The position numbers and the translations under genes are program-made. A DNA stretch of 64,000 nucleotides from Tritrichomonas foetus (Eukaryota; Parabasalia; Tritrichomonadida; Tritrichomonadidae), in NCBI GenBank assembly GCA_001839685.1, contig MLAK01000002.1, positions 54,251 to 118,250 on the forward strand, read 5' to 3'. The notes beneath the pieces are model-generated. The model had not been told where the DNA came from and ran no database searches. It saw only the letters and a list, made by a program, of their open reading frames with translations. This document shows positions 51,280-61,073 of this stretch, piece by piece (positions within the stretch are counted from its first letter, which is position 1; every line of letters starts with the position of its first letter).

Positions 51280-52230
51280 ATGTTTCCTTCATTCAAATCT
51301 GAATCTTATCGAGAATATCGATCAAGCGTAGATCAAACCGAACTATTAAACTCAGTCATTCAATTCCACCCTTTTACTCACTGCATCGAAATTCTTACCA
51401 ATAATCCATCCCCACCAAAATTAGAGCTGAGCAAACCAAAGCAATTTTTTCACGTTCTTCTCGACATGAAAGCACTCAAAGATCAAGAATTAGTCGACGA
51501 TTTATTTAGCCCCTCAACACATTTCGTTTCCTTATCTCCAATCAGCAACGGCAATGGAATGTTCGTCCAAAAGTCAACGATAACTTTTGTTTTAAATGAT
51601 GCAACATATAAGCGTTTTGGACTTTCCGGCAAAAAGGTTGGCGGCCATCATTTAATCATAATTTCAGCTGACAAAAAAAACGATCTACAAAAGATTCGAC
51701 CTTGTCAGCCCATTGAAGGACTCCTCTTTAGTGAGAATCCAGAAATATATCAGCCATTCCTTAAAAAATACGAAGCAGCTGATTTTTTGGTCGATGATTG
51801 GAAAGAATCACAAAATTTAGATTTTGATGTTCATCTTCTTGAAAAACCAACTGAAGCAACATCTGAAAATGCATCAGAACCACCTTTAGAACATTCAATG
51901 GAGCTACCAAATGATTGGCTCAAAGATTTCATGAAGGCGATTGATAAATCTTTATTAAATCGATCCAATGTTATTATATATAGTGATGTCAAAAGAATAA
52001 CAATTGAAGGAATCATGAATTTAGCAGATTTTAAGGATTGGATTTGTTCAATTGGAGAAAATGGATGGGTTCTTCTTCAAGTATGGGACATGAAAGACAT
52101 TCCAGGTTCATTTGTTGGTAAAAAGAAGGGAATGCAAGGATGTGGCGGTGGATGCGACATTGTGCTGTTCGGGAAAAACCTTTCACGTGCACACAGAATT
52201 CAAACAATTGAATTTGTTGATGAAGAATGA
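51280..52230 (+). CDS. RNase P/MRP subunit p40 (Rpp40)-like
   Basis: 316 residues from the ATG at 51280; the frame is open further up only via GTG and an ATG at 51247 that would add 11 residues. The middle matches Rpp40: STITFVLNDATYKRFGLSGKK followed by HLIIISAD, as in the human protein's LSLDKDTYEETGLQG region. The C-terminal half has a WLKDFMKAIDKSLLN helix and closes with WVLLQVWDMKDIPGSF and GCDIVLFGKN, matching the end of Rpp40 in strand order. It would be a protein of the tRNA- and rRNA-processing ribonucleoproteins in the nucleus/nucleolus. The family is poorly conserved, so this is a pattern-based call. Confidence 0.65.
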   Translation: MFPSFKSESYREYRSSVDQTELLNSVIQFHPFTHCIEILTNNPSPPKLELSKPKQFFHVLLDMKALKDQELVDDLFSPSTHFVSLSPISNGNGMFVQKSTITFVLNDATYKRFGLSGKKVGGHHLIIISADKKNDLQKIRPCQPIEGLLFSENPEIYQPFLKKYEAADFLVDDWKESQNLDFDVHLLEKPTEATSENASEPPLEHSMELPNDWLKDFMKAIDKSLLNRSNVIIYSDVKRITIEGIMNLADFKDWICSIGENGWVLLQVWDMKDIPGSFVGKKKGMQGCGGGCDIVLFGKNLSRAHRIQTIEFVDEE

Positions 52231-52480
52231 AATGATTTTTTCTTTCTTTGATGTGTATTTTGTTAAATTTTATATATTATTAAATATTTGAATTCATTAT
52301 TTTGTTTCTGAAATAACATCTGAGAGAATATTAGAAAGAATGTTATAGATATTTTATTAATACAAACAATTGATCTATCATTTTTTTCTATTTTCATATA
52401 CAATCCACAAAACAAATAAAATTCGAAATCAAATTAAGATATATAAGATTCATTGATAAAATAAAAAGAAAATCTCATAA

Positions 52481-53635
52481 TTATGGAATGGGCGAATATC
52501 TTCTTTCTTCTTTCTCATTTTCATTCAATTCCCTACGCTGTTCAGTGAATGAATCTGCTTCATGATCTTGCCTATCATTAATTCGTTGTTTTTCATCAGG
52601 TGGAAGATATGCTTGATACATTATATTTTTCGCCTTTATGATTTTTTCGAAAATATTTTTTCTTTCATATCGTTGGATGGTAGTTGGTATTGAATTGCGC
52701 CTCCTCGAGTATCGAGGCGTAACATCAACGCATTCGAATTCCCCAATGGCGACAACTTCTCTGACTTTCATTCGCCAGTGCCCTTCATATGTTAATGGTG
52801 CATCAAAAGTGAACTGGTAAGGATCAAGATGAATAAACCTTTGTTGTTCAGTTGAGTAAAATTCAATGAGGTAAAAACGTGGAGGAATAATCACGATTCT
52901 TGCTTCCACTGACAAAGCTTTTAATACAGATAAAAAAAGAAAAACATTATCTTCACGACATGTGAAATTTTGTTTCACGATTTCAAGCGTGTTGAGAAAG
53001 CGTGGTTTTCGAATATGGGCTCCGCAATTTGGACATTTAAACACATTGGTGTGAACTGCACCTTTGTCTCTTTCATATAAAGTTACATTATCTTTTCGAT
53101 AATAAACTGCTTTACTATGGCAATATTTACACTTTACAGATGGATCGATATTAAATTTATTTTTAAACCAATCTAAAGCAGCAATAACTAATTCAATATC
53201 TGATTTTTCATTAAATTCTTTAATTGGCATCAAAGAAAGCATAATTGCTCGATTATCAGGTGAAAAAGCACGAATGATCAATTCACGGGCAATATTTATA
53301 GATTTTATGATTTTAATATTTTGCACATATAGTTTCGTTGATTCAAATAGAAGGGATGGTAAAATTAAATCACAATAATTATTGACATCTTCATAATCAC
53401 TTTTTTCTAAAATAGCCACTAAGGAGTACTCCTTTAAATGAAGGGCACTCATTCTCTGATCATTAATTTCTTGCGGTTTGAAAGAAAAAAGGATATAATT
53501 TGAAATATCGTCTAATTTAAAATGAGGCTTAATTTCCTCTTCGAAAAATTGGTTGATGTGAATGGAATTCAATGAACTTGGTATAAAGCTTCTGACAAAA
53601 ATTTGATCCTGGTAGATGAATTTGGTTTGAATCAT
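52481..53635 (-). CDS. PNGase (Png1)-like transglutaminase-fold protein, probably inactive
   Basis: 384 residues. Two CxxC pairs (CKYC about 168 and CPNC about 199) form the Zn site that stands before the PNGase core. The core keeps Cys226 (FTCREDN, at the place of RCGEWAN), ALSVEARIV, STEQQRFIHLD with Asp271, and the FECVDVTPRYS end. The catalytic His between Cys and Asp is replaced: the position 17 residues before Asp271 is Phe254. Cys-His-Asp is required for deglycosylation of misfolded glycoproteins, so activity is doubtful; a scaffold role in ERAD, as suggested for inactive fungal Png1, is possible. The first 160 residues are a divergent helical N-terminal domain. A tail rich in Glu/Arg follows. 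Confidence 0.82.
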   Translation of the reverse strand: MIQTKFIYQDQIFVRSFIPSSLNSIHINQFFEEEIKPHFKLDDISNYILFSFKPQEINDQRMSALHLKEYSLVAILEKSDYEDVNNYCDLILPSLLFESTKLYVQNIKIIKSINIARELIIRAFSPDNRAIMLSLMPIKEFNEKSDIELVIAALDWFKNKFNIDPSVKCKYCHSKAVYYRKDNVTLYERDKGAVHTNVFKCPNCGAHIRKPRFLNTLEIVKQNFTCREDNVFLFLSVLKALSVEARIVIIPPRFYLIEFYSTEQQRFIHLDPYQFTFDAPLTYEGHWRMKVREVVAIGEFECVDVTPRYSRRRNSIPTTIQRYERKNIFEKIIKAKNIMYQAYLPPDEKQRINDRQDHEADSFTEQRRELNENEKEERRYSPIP

Positions 53636-54181
53636 CAGAATTCTAGATTAATTTGACAGGGTTTGTTGATACCCAAAAAAAAAAAAAAGGTGAAATAATA
53701 CGCCTTAGTTACGGTTAATAGGTCTATTTATATTTAGCTTTTTTCATTCTATCACTAATGTTTTAAAAACTTTTTAATTGCTCCCCGTGATATGTACTAG
53801 GGAGTTTTTGACAGATTCTAGAAGCAAATAGGTGCACACACACACACACACAAAACTCTGATATTCCAAGAAATTCAATCTCTTTGTTATCTTGATAGAA
53901 GAGATGCATTTTTAGAATAGAGATTTTCACTTTTTCAAAGTATTCTAACGCCAAAATTTCGCCTTATCGGAAAACTAGATTTTGTCTTTAAATATTTTTA
54001 ACATTTATTTGACCTTTCACTTCACATCAACAAAAACTCTGACGAAAATAGATATTCGATCTCAATTTCCCCATGATTACAAACGATATAAACAGGGAGC
54101 GTCCGGAAATTATTTTTATTTACAAAAACCAGAAATGAATTTGTATGTTTTTGTTTATGAAATGCAAAAAAATTAAAAAAA
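53636..54181. other. Intergenic; (CA)9 microsatellite
   Basis: A dinucleotide run of nine CA units is at 53835-53852. TACGGTTA near 53715, about 80 bases before the PNGase-like gene, fits the M3 consensus. The frames 53763-53954 and 53982-54176 have no support. Confidence 0.6.
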
Positions 54182-54544
54182 TTAGAGAATCTTCACTTCA
54201 ATCTTGGAGCTCTCTTTTTTGGGAAGTGTTACTGTTAAGACACCATCAGCGAGAAGTGCCTCCATTTTATCGGTTTCAACATTGCCTGGTAATTGGAATG
54301 ATCGTGTGATTGAGCCGAATTCTCTTTCAGAGTGGATTCTCTTGATGCCTTCTTCAAGAGAGTCCTTCTTTGTGGCGCTAATGTTCAAAACGCCCTGATC
54401 ACAATCGATGTTGATATCTTCGCGCTTGACTCCTGGAAGTTCGAGTTCGATCTTGTAACCATTTTTGATTGAAAGAATGTCAGTAAGTGGGCCAAAAGCG
54501 AAGTTCATGAAGCCGCGTGAGAAGTTTTTAACTGATGCTAACAT
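54182..54544 (-). CDS. Small heat-shock protein, Hsp20/alpha-crystallin domain
   Basis: The frame is open to 54658, but the family start is MLASVKNFSRGF at 54544 (120 residues). The alpha-crystallin domain spans about 20-118 with ELPGVKREDINIDCDQGVLNISA and the closing A-x-x-x-x-GVLTVTLPK motif. A C-terminal I-x-I-type element is present as IEVKIL. It is an ATP-independent chaperone that holds misfolding proteins. The promoter carries the same tandem Inr as BiP. Plus-strand frames over it are shadows. Confidence 0.93.
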   Translation of the reverse strand: MLASVKNFSRGFMNFAFGPLTDILSIKNGYKIELELPGVKREDINIDCDQGVLNISATKKDSLEEGIKRIHSEREFGSITRSFQLPGNVETDKMEALLADGVLTVTLPKKESSKIEVKIL

Positions 54545-54562
54545 TTGAGATATCAAAAAATA

Positions 54563-54572
54563 AGTGATGTGA
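54563..54572 (-). promoter_or_regulatory. Tandem Inr of Hsp20 (sense TCACATCACT)
   Basis: Same tandem TCAYW layout as BiP, 19-28 bases before the ATG, within a GTGATGTGAMC word shared between the two chaperone promoters on the plus strand. Confidence 0.55.
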
Positions 54573-55113
54573 ACAACGATAAAATTACTATATGGTTGGA
54601 CAAACAAATTCACAAAATTTAGTGAGTGATTATTCAAATTTTCTGAGGATACAATCACTTCACTTTTGTCGGATTATCAAAAATCTTCACAAAAAAAGAT
54701 TTTGCTTTTCAATATGGAATTGATGATTATTCCAATAAAAAATTGGCATTTCAGATTGCAATTTCTAGATGAATGGTTCTGCTATCACACTTTCCTTTTG
54801 TTTCTCTTTATAATGTTCAAGCGCACTTTTCCAATCATACCAAAAGATAAGCACTGTGATATTTAGTGGTTTATTTGACCATAATTGACATAGATTTAGC
54901 CATGTTTGTTCGATTGTATGGTAGGATATCGAAATTCAATCAAGTTGGCAAATTTCTTGTGAATTTAGGTGAATTAACCGCCAGCTATCGTTTATGAATC
55001 GACATTTAATAAAAGACGAAATAGAATTATAGAGAAAAAACTTTTAATTATATTTAGTTGTATTTTTCGAGTCACACGATCAAATACAAAAACAAAACAA
55101 AACAATGTAAAAT
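54573..55113. other. Intergenic between Hsp20 and the transporter gene
   Basis: No convincing gene; the plus frame 54666-54866 is AT-rich without a recognisable domain. Confidence 0.5.
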
Positions 55114-56523
55114 TTACATTTTGAGATTAGAGAAAGCATCAATTGCGTCCAAAACTGCCTGATATGTAGAAATTGCGGCAGTAATTAATCCAAATGCTGC
55201 AAAAATGATACAAAGTATATTCTTCCAGTGGAACCACCTGTTTTCAGAATGGATAATCCACATGATTGACGGGAAGAAGAAGTCAGCCATGCATCCACCC
55301 ATTGCTCCACCTATAGCAAGAGCTGGTTTTGCATTTGCAAGAAACATTGCAATGAGGAGTGGAATAATATTTGTAATTACAAGACAAACAGCACGTTTCC
55401 ATGGTCTCATCAAATTTGGCTGGGAATCCTTAAAAATGATTTCTGACCAGCTAATCACTGTATTATTTGAGATGGCAACATAAGCGAAAGACACGACAAA
55501 TAAAAATGCAACTCTCACCAAAATCATTAAAATATCTTTGTCAGGGAAATTCTGGACAATATTTGGCTTGGTGTCAGCTCCAAACGATAGATATCCGAAA
55601 ATTCCTGGGATGAAAACAAGTGTAAAGCATAAAACGACTGCTGCAACTGAGACAATGTTACGCTTTTTAAGGTTAGGGTTATATTGCGTTATAACTGGGA
55701 GCACAACAACTGGAAGTGCAAACGAAAGTCCGTAAATTGATAAGGATGAAAATACTTTCAAATCAATCTGTGCGATTTTAACTGATGGTTCGATTCCGCT
55801 GGCGTGAATTTTCATTCCGCCTTTGACCATCATAGAAATGTCGAAGAACAAAATCAAGAAAACTGTGGACGTTGAAATGTATTTCAAGTAGCTTTTGTTT
55901 CTGGGGATCGACAGGGCGATCGGAATGACCATGGCGTAAACAAAAACCAAAATAGCACGTCTCCATAAAGATGTCATATCGATTCCTCCGATAGCAAACC
56001 ATGAAGTGATCATATCGGCTCCCAAAACGAGGTAGGACAGCTGGCAGCTCATCAAAAAGAACAACGACATGATGGCAAGGCCGAGCGCGCCTGGGCGGCC
56101 CATCAGTCTGAAAGCTAAATCAGGAAATCCTTCTGCATTTAAATCATGCTGAAGGTAAACTGTCATAACCGTTCCAACGTATGATAGGGCAGCCATTAAG
56201 ACTAAAAGTATAATCGATGGGATAATTCCAAGATTTGTGAAGGAATTTGGTACACTCAAAATTCCGGCACCAAGCAAGGAATTTAACAAATTCATAACTG
56301 TGGCAAAACGTCGCGTTAAAGGTTGTAATGGTTGTTCCTTTTCTTCTTCCTCTTCGATATGAGCTGGTTTTTCTAAATTTTTCGATTCTTCTGGTAGTTC
56401 GGTATCGCCTTCTTGAATAATGCTAATAGGAAGACCATCGGCGCCGATTTCGATTTTTCTTGGTGATTGGTGGACTTGCTCGTCAATATCAGCAAGAGGG
56501 AGTTCGTGGTCTTCTACACTCAT
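55114..56523 (-). CDS. Amino-acid transporter, AAAP/SLC38 family
   Basis: The start is chosen at 56523 (MSVEDHELP); the frame is open to 56574 but the extra 17 residues are atypical. The 469-residue protein has an acidic cytosolic N-terminal tail (about 1-70) and about eleven transmembrane helices. TM1 has VMNLLNSLLGAGILSVPNSF, the AAAP signature with its substrate-binding GAGIL. Later helices include SIYGLSFALPVVVLPVITQY and SNNTVISWSEIIF. It is likely a Na+- or H+-coupled amino-acid carrier of plasma or vacuolar membrane; trichomonads depend on host amino acids and have many of these genes. No unusual change is seen. Confidence 0.92.
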   Translation of the reverse strand: MSVEDHELPLADIDEQVHQSPRKIEIGADGLPISIIQEGDTELPEESKNLEKPAHIEEEEEKEQPLQPLTRRFATVMNLLNSLLGAGILSVPNSFTNLGIIPSIILLVLMAALSYVGTVMTVYLQHDLNAEGFPDLAFRLMGRPGALGLAIMSLFFLMSCQLSYLVLGADMITSWFAIGGIDMTSLWRRAILVFVYAMVIPIALSIPRNKSYLKYISTSTVFLILFFDISMMVKGGMKIHASGIEPSVKIAQIDLKVFSSLSIYGLSFALPVVVLPVITQYNPNLKKRNIVSVAAVVLCFTLVFIPGIFGYLSFGADTKPNIVQNFPDKDILMILVRVAFLFVVSFAYVAISNNTVISWSEIIFKDSQPNLMRPWKRAVCLVITNIIPLLIAMFLANAKPALAIGGAMGGCMADFFFPSIMWIIHSENRWFHWKNILCIIFAAFGLITAAISTYQAVLDAIDAFSNLKM

Positions 56524-57362
56524 GAATATATATTTTGATAAGATTTTTATTCTGAAATTTATGAGAACGTACATTCAAATTAATTTTAATTAAATTCTGA
56601 AAATTAAGAAATCTTTATGAATCATTGATTCAAAAGCTTCTTTGATCTATCATGAAAAAGTTGAGTTTACTTGAAAAAGTTATGAAAGCTTCATTGAATC
56701 TATCAAACAAAAATTTGAAAGCGTGGTATAAGTAAAATTATCGAATTCAAAATTCCGTAAATTAGCCTTATTTTGAGAATATGTGTACATATATGCATTC
56801 AATTATTTCATAACGTTATTATCGTTCATTATTTTTGAATGATTTTTTTCTTTTTTCATTTTCTCAAATCATAGGAAATTAAGCCAAATTCAATAAATTT
56901 AATTAAAGTGAAAATACCTAAATAGAATTATTGGCATTAACAAAACATCTATCTGAAAATTAAAAAGAAATTCTCCTAAATGGTATCTTTTTTCAACAAG
57001 AAAAATCAGAAGAGATTTGTATTCATTCTTTTCATCTGAAAATAAAGGGAAAACAATTCGATTGACCACCTTTATCAAATCTTTTTATCTGTGAAGGCTA
57101 AAATCCGATAGAAAACGATAACTTCAGAAAAAATTCTATTAAATTACAACTACTTCATCATATCTCGAGATGGGTGAAATCAAAAATCCTACCGATAAAG
57201 TGACCCTCTAATTTTGAGTATATTAATATTATGCTATAATCAAGTAAAAAAACAAATTTGAGGGATTTATATCTCGAGAAATAGTGAGAAAGATGCGTTT
57301 TCATTACTTTATCACCAGCTTTTTTGAATGAAATAATTAAATAGTTAATGAATGAGATTAAT
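56524..57362. other. Intergenic upstream of the transporter; two GAAAAAGTT words
   Basis: AT-rich without a gene. GAAAAAGTTGAG near 56653 and GAAAAAGTTATG near 56671 are 18 bases apart. The minus frame 57158-57475 crosses the end of the transposon-like element and is not called. Confidence 0.5.
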
Positions 57363-57370
57363 GACAGGTC
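57363..57370 (+). repeat. 8-bp target-site duplication, left copy (GACAGGTC)
   Basis: Identical to 58588-58595, directly adjoining the terminal repeat. Confidence 0.7.
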
Positions 57371-58587
57371 AGAGGTGCCAGGACTAAATAACGTATTTTT
57401 TTGATGAATTTTGAGGGCTCTTATTTCCTCATGTATACAACATAACAACGATTTGGTTTTACCCATAGAGTTCATAGATACTATACTATTAGATCATACT
57501 ATTTAGAATTATATATTTCATGTAGATAGCAAGATAAAAAATCATCCTAAGAAACAACTATTTCGTCAATAACTCTATATATATTTGACTAAAACTATTA
57601 ATTTATATATTAATATATGAACACACAATAACCAAATGTGTAGAATTGTTTTTATGATAAAATAATTTTTATAAGTGGAGAAAAATGCAATTTTCCATTT
57701 TTTTTTCTGAATAATGATATTTATCTCGAAGTGAGGTACGAGTCAGAGGGATAACTATCCTTCAAAAGTAAGTTCCTTCCATANTCTACAACATATCAGA
57801 ATANACAGCAAATCGGCTCANCNGGTGCAAAAATTTTTNGGGGTACAAAGTTTGGCGNCATTTACGTTAATATTGAATAGTTTACAAATATATTGAGAAC
57901 GTTCTTGACTCTTTCTTACTCCCACATTTTCTAGATTTTGAAGGCGATTGCTCATCAGATGAGGAGGAAGACATCGAATTACGAGAAGAAGAGAATAGAT
58001 TTCCATATTCAGAGGCAAAAATTCTACTTCCCAAAGATGATTTCAACCCGCCAGAGTTCCCCTGTGGTGGCACTCACAATGCAAACATTGTAGATATTGA
58101 CATCGATTCATTTATTGACATTAGAGAAATTATTAAGCAGAAAGTTGTCGACACATCGAAGGGCACGTTATTACTTCAACGCAGAGAAAACAGAAGAGAA
58201 GAGAGAAGTAGTCATCAACATGAAATGTAAGAAGAAAAGTCGTGCAGAGAAAGTTCGCTTTTTGAGTCCTATTGGCCAAATAACTGATGATGAGAACGCT
58301 TTAATGAGCGTTGAAGAGGCACTGGTCTTCTTTTTTGGCTATAACAGTCCAATTAACGCTGATTTGAAGCGCATCAGCTTCGGTAAAGGTGGACTCGCTT
58401 CCTTCAGCACGATACATAAGAAATGCGGTTTGAAAGGTTTACAAAATTGGATTACGACTCATCCATATTTCTGCACCTAGCGAGGCAATTTTGTTGTTTA
58501 AACATTTGTTTGTTATTACACCATATGTATATTCATATATATAATTTTCGAAAGAATTGGCGTCTTGAGGGGGGTCCTGGCACCTCT
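57371..58587. mobile_element. 1.2-kb DNA transposon-like element, hAT-type geometry, decayed
   Basis: Ends AGAGGTGCCAGGAC (57371-57384) and its exact complement GTCCTGGCACCTCT (58574-58587) form 14-bp terminal repeats. The element is flanked by perfect 8-base direct repeats GACAGGTC (57363-57370 and 58588-58595), the target-duplication length of hAT, P and Merlin elements. The total length is 1217 bp. Several single Ns (57784-57858 region) occur here, as in the mariner, suggesting collapsed variable copies. The right part contains a broken coding region. No transposase motif is visible, so this looks like a non-autonomous or decayed copy. Confidence 0.78.
57873..58480 (+). pseudogene. Frameshifted ORF inside the TIR element
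   Basis: One frame open from about 57873 to the stop at 58228-58230 reads FEGDCSSDEEEDIELREEE and a Pro/Asp-rich segment; the next frame, overlapping from 58097, goes on to 58480 with KKKSRAEKVRFLSPIGQ, MSVEEALVFFFGY and a Cys/Trp end. The two read as one protein (about 200 residues) with a 1-base phase change near 58150-58220. No ATG is seen for the upstream part, so the 5' end is also damaged or in the N-rich area. The C-terminal half has a helical, possibly DNA-binding look. I do not recognise the family; it could be an accessory or captured gene. Confidence 0.5.
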
Positions 58588-58595
58588 GACAGGTC
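58588..58595 (+). repeat. 8-bp target-site duplication, right copy (GACAGGTC)
   Basis: Perfect copy of 57363-57370. Confidence 0.7.
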
Positions 58596-58795
58596 TGACA
58601 AAAAATTGTCTCATTTATCACATTCACTTCTCGAGTTTCATTTAGATCTGATTTGTGATAATATAATATAGGGGAGTTGAACTACACCCAGTAATCCCCT
58701 CATGCGGTCTTGTCAAAGAAGTTTTCATCGATAAAATTTCGAAAAGCTCTCATGAAAAAGTGAAAATTTTCACCAACAGAATTGTGAAATAAAAA

Positions 58796-60235
58796 ATGTT
58801 TCCTTTCATTTTGGATATTTGTCAAAATACAGAAAATGGCAAATTACCATTTGCTTTTCTTTTCATGGAAAAAGACGAAAAAAAGCCATTGTTCCCATCC
58901 AGAAAAGCTGATGATATAATAGATAAAGAATTCTGTATTACTCCAAATTCCAACAAGGATTTTCAAACTGCTGCCATAAATTTATTATCACCAAACGGCG
59001 AAGACAATTTTAGCAACGTTAGCGACTCAATTTCTGACCACAGCTCTCTGAAAATTATTACTCCAACTCCAAACGCCTATTTCATTCTTTTCTTATCGCT
59101 ATTAATTGGATTTGCGTTTACGGTTTTAGCAGGTGTCACTTTTCCTATATATACAAAAGCCTCATTTCAAGACAAAATTCCCAGTGATTTGAATATTCAT
59201 GGCTTTCAAGTAGGAAACACAACAATTGGTGGAAATGTTATCTTTATTGATTCAAAACCTTTTGTCGCATTGAATGCCTCACAAACTGGATTAATTTTAG
59301 ATATTTTCAATAAATTAAATAGCAAATATCAAATTTATTCATTTAATAAAGTTGTTTTTGATATTGATACTGATGTATATCCAGTTGTTGTTATAAATAG
59401 CGTCAATGTAAAATCACTTTTTTCAGCTCCTGTAAACATTATAAATGATAATTTTTACTTTAACAAAGATCCTGTTTATTTTGAAGGCGATATGGAAGCA
59501 TATAATGGAATTAACTGTAGTAATGTTTTACTGAATGGTTTCAATTATTCTGCCGATGGAACTTGTAAACAAGTGGAAACTGAAATTACCCAGAATGTTT
59601 TAACATTTCTCTTAAATGAAAAAGATCAGATGACTTCTTCCTTTGATTACGTGAATTCTTTTTCTGTGGCATATCCTTACGTAGCTACAACGCATAGTAA
59701 CAATATTCATATATTCAAACTTGAAAATCATCTTCAATCAGAAATTTTTTCACATCAAGGAGATGTAAGTGATGTACAAAAAGCTTTAAATCAATCCAAA
59801 ACATTCATTTGGGGAAATTATTCAATTCATATTAATGATGATGATTCTGTTACCATGAATGAAAATACGGACACTCCTGAAATTGATAACTTTACAACTG
59901 GTTATAACGAGCTTGGATTAGAAATTCGAGTTTTTTCTAATTCATCGGGAATTTTTTACTATGAATGTCAAACTGAAAATTGTTCGGAATTTTTTGTATT
60001 AGAAATTTCTGCTGAGACAGCAGATGATATCACAATCGATTTTGATGAAGATATTTATCCAATTGTTCTCTCAAATCACCTCAGGAAAGCTTTTATTGCA
60101 AATCAGGCCACCAATGTTGAATCTTTTGAAGAAATTGAATTGTTTTATGGACAAGCGGAACAAATCTTACTTTTGAAATATACAACTCAACTTTTATATC
60201 TTGCTGATGGTGAACTTAAAAGATATAGCATTTGA
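58796..60235 (+). CDS. Single-pass (type II) membrane protein with extracellular domain, function unknown
   Basis: 479 residues from 58796; an in-frame ATG at 58865 (MEKDEKKPLF) is a plausible alternative because CCTTTCATT (58802-58810) could serve as M5 or Inr for it. About 95 cytosolic residues precede one transmembrane helix (about 95-118, AYFILFLSLLIGFAFTVLAGVTF), followed by a roughly 360-residue extracytoplasmic part with several Asn-x-Ser/Thr sites (NTT, NAS, NCS, NYS, NFT) and repeated strand-like segments that look like beta-propeller blades. I recognise no family. AAAAAGTGAAAA lies 40 bases before 58796. Confidence 0.85.
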   Translation: MFPFILDICQNTENGKLPFAFLFMEKDEKKPLFPSRKADDIIDKEFCITPNSNKDFQTAAINLLSPNGEDNFSNVSDSISDHSSLKIITPTPNAYFILFLSLLIGFAFTVLAGVTFPIYTKASFQDKIPSDLNIHGFQVGNTTIGGNVIFIDSKPFVALNASQTGLILDIFNKLNSKYQIYSFNKVVFDIDTDVYPVVVINSVNVKSLFSAPVNIINDNFYFNKDPVYFEGDMEAYNGINCSNVLLNGFNYSADGTCKQVETEITQNVLTFLLNEKDQMTSSFDYVNSFSVAYPYVATTHSNNIHIFKLENHLQSEIFSHQGDVSDVQKALNQSKTFIWGNYSIHINDDDSVTMNENTDTPEIDNFTTGYNELGLEIRVFSNSSGIFYYECQTENCSEFFVLEISAETADDITIDFDEDIYPIVLSNHLRKAFIANQATNVESFEEIELFYGQAEQILLLKYTTQLLYLADGELKRYSI

Positions 60236-60669
60236 TTTTGTATATTTAATGATGCATTTGTCAATTGTGTTTTTATCTAATTTTTAATAGTAAACTTGTT
60301 TGTATTCATCAATTTTGACTCTCTAATCAATTTTTCAGGTTGCATGTATGTTGGAACTATAAATTTTAATCTTACAAAGAAACTCAATTATGTATCACTA
60401 AATTAATATCTCTCCTAATAAGAAATCTTTATACAATAGTATAATTTGATAGAATACGTCAAAAAGTCTGGGTGATTACACATGTAAATTGGATCTAAAT
60501 CTAATATTTTCATTCAAACATTTGAGAATAATCATTTTGATGTAAATCGATGAATTGAAACAAAAATTTACAATTATATTTCAAATCATTTATTTTTATT
60601 ATGTTTAGATAACATTATTCAAACAGTATTTTATTGTCTCATTGGATCAGCACAATTATGATATAAATT
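60236..60669. other. Intergenic between converging genes
   Basis: AT-rich, no gene. GTCTGGGTGA near 60465 matches the outer part of the MITE-like element's left terminal repeat but has no partner nearby. Confidence 0.5.
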
Positions 60670-60966
60670 TTAAACTTTTAAAAAGTTATGAAAATCGTAT
60701 TGAGGATGAAGAACAGTTGGATCATAGCAATTTGGTATTTGCGCATCACATTCTCTTCGGATATTCTCAATTTCTTTCTGAGTCTGTGAATTAATTTCTT
60801 GAATACGATTCATCAACTTTTCAATTCTTTGGCTTGCATTTTTTTGGATTTTAGCGCACTTCTTATTGGCAGTATCTAAAACTAGCCTTGCTTGACAGTG
60901 ACCGCATGCTCCTTCTTTTGGGACAGGAACTGCTCCACAATATTTGCAAAGGAGAACTTCTGTCAT
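60670..60966 (-). CDS. Small zinc-ribbon plus coiled-coil protein, function unknown
   Basis: 98 residues. CKYCGAVPVPKEGACGHCQARL is a CxxC...CxxC zinc ribbon (about 7-24), followed by a basic helix and a coiled coil (about 40-75, SQRIEKLMNRIQEINSQTQKEIENI) and a short C-terminal tail. It may be a protein-protein or nucleic-acid adaptor. It is divergent from the copine-like gene, with 107 bases between start codons. The fold is clear; the function is not. Confidence 0.75.
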   Translation of the reverse strand: MTEVLLCKYCGAVPVPKEGACGHCQARLVLDTANKKCAKIQKNASQRIEKLMNRIQEINSQTQKEIENIRRECDAQIPNCYDPTVLHPQYDFHNFLKV

Positions 60967-61059
60967 ATTTTAGACAAAATCGAAATCGGTTTTTTGACTA
61001 ATAGTATTCAAAAATTAACCATGTTTGTTTAATTTTATTCAGAGGAATCAACAAGATCT

Positions 61060-61064
61060 TCATT
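61060..61064 (+). promoter_or_regulatory. Inr (TCATT) of the copine-like gene
   Basis: Exact TCAYW match with its A at 61062, 12 bases before the ATG. Confidence 0.5.
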
Positions 61065-61073
61065 TGCGGCATC

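Noticed and set aside
54545..54658. 38-residue N-terminal extension of Hsp20
   Set aside because: The tandem Inr lies inside it and the family start MLASVKNF is at 54544.
57158..57475. Minus-strand frame crossing the left end of the TIR element
   Set aside because: Spans the element border and target duplication, so it cannot be one ancestral gene; no domain.
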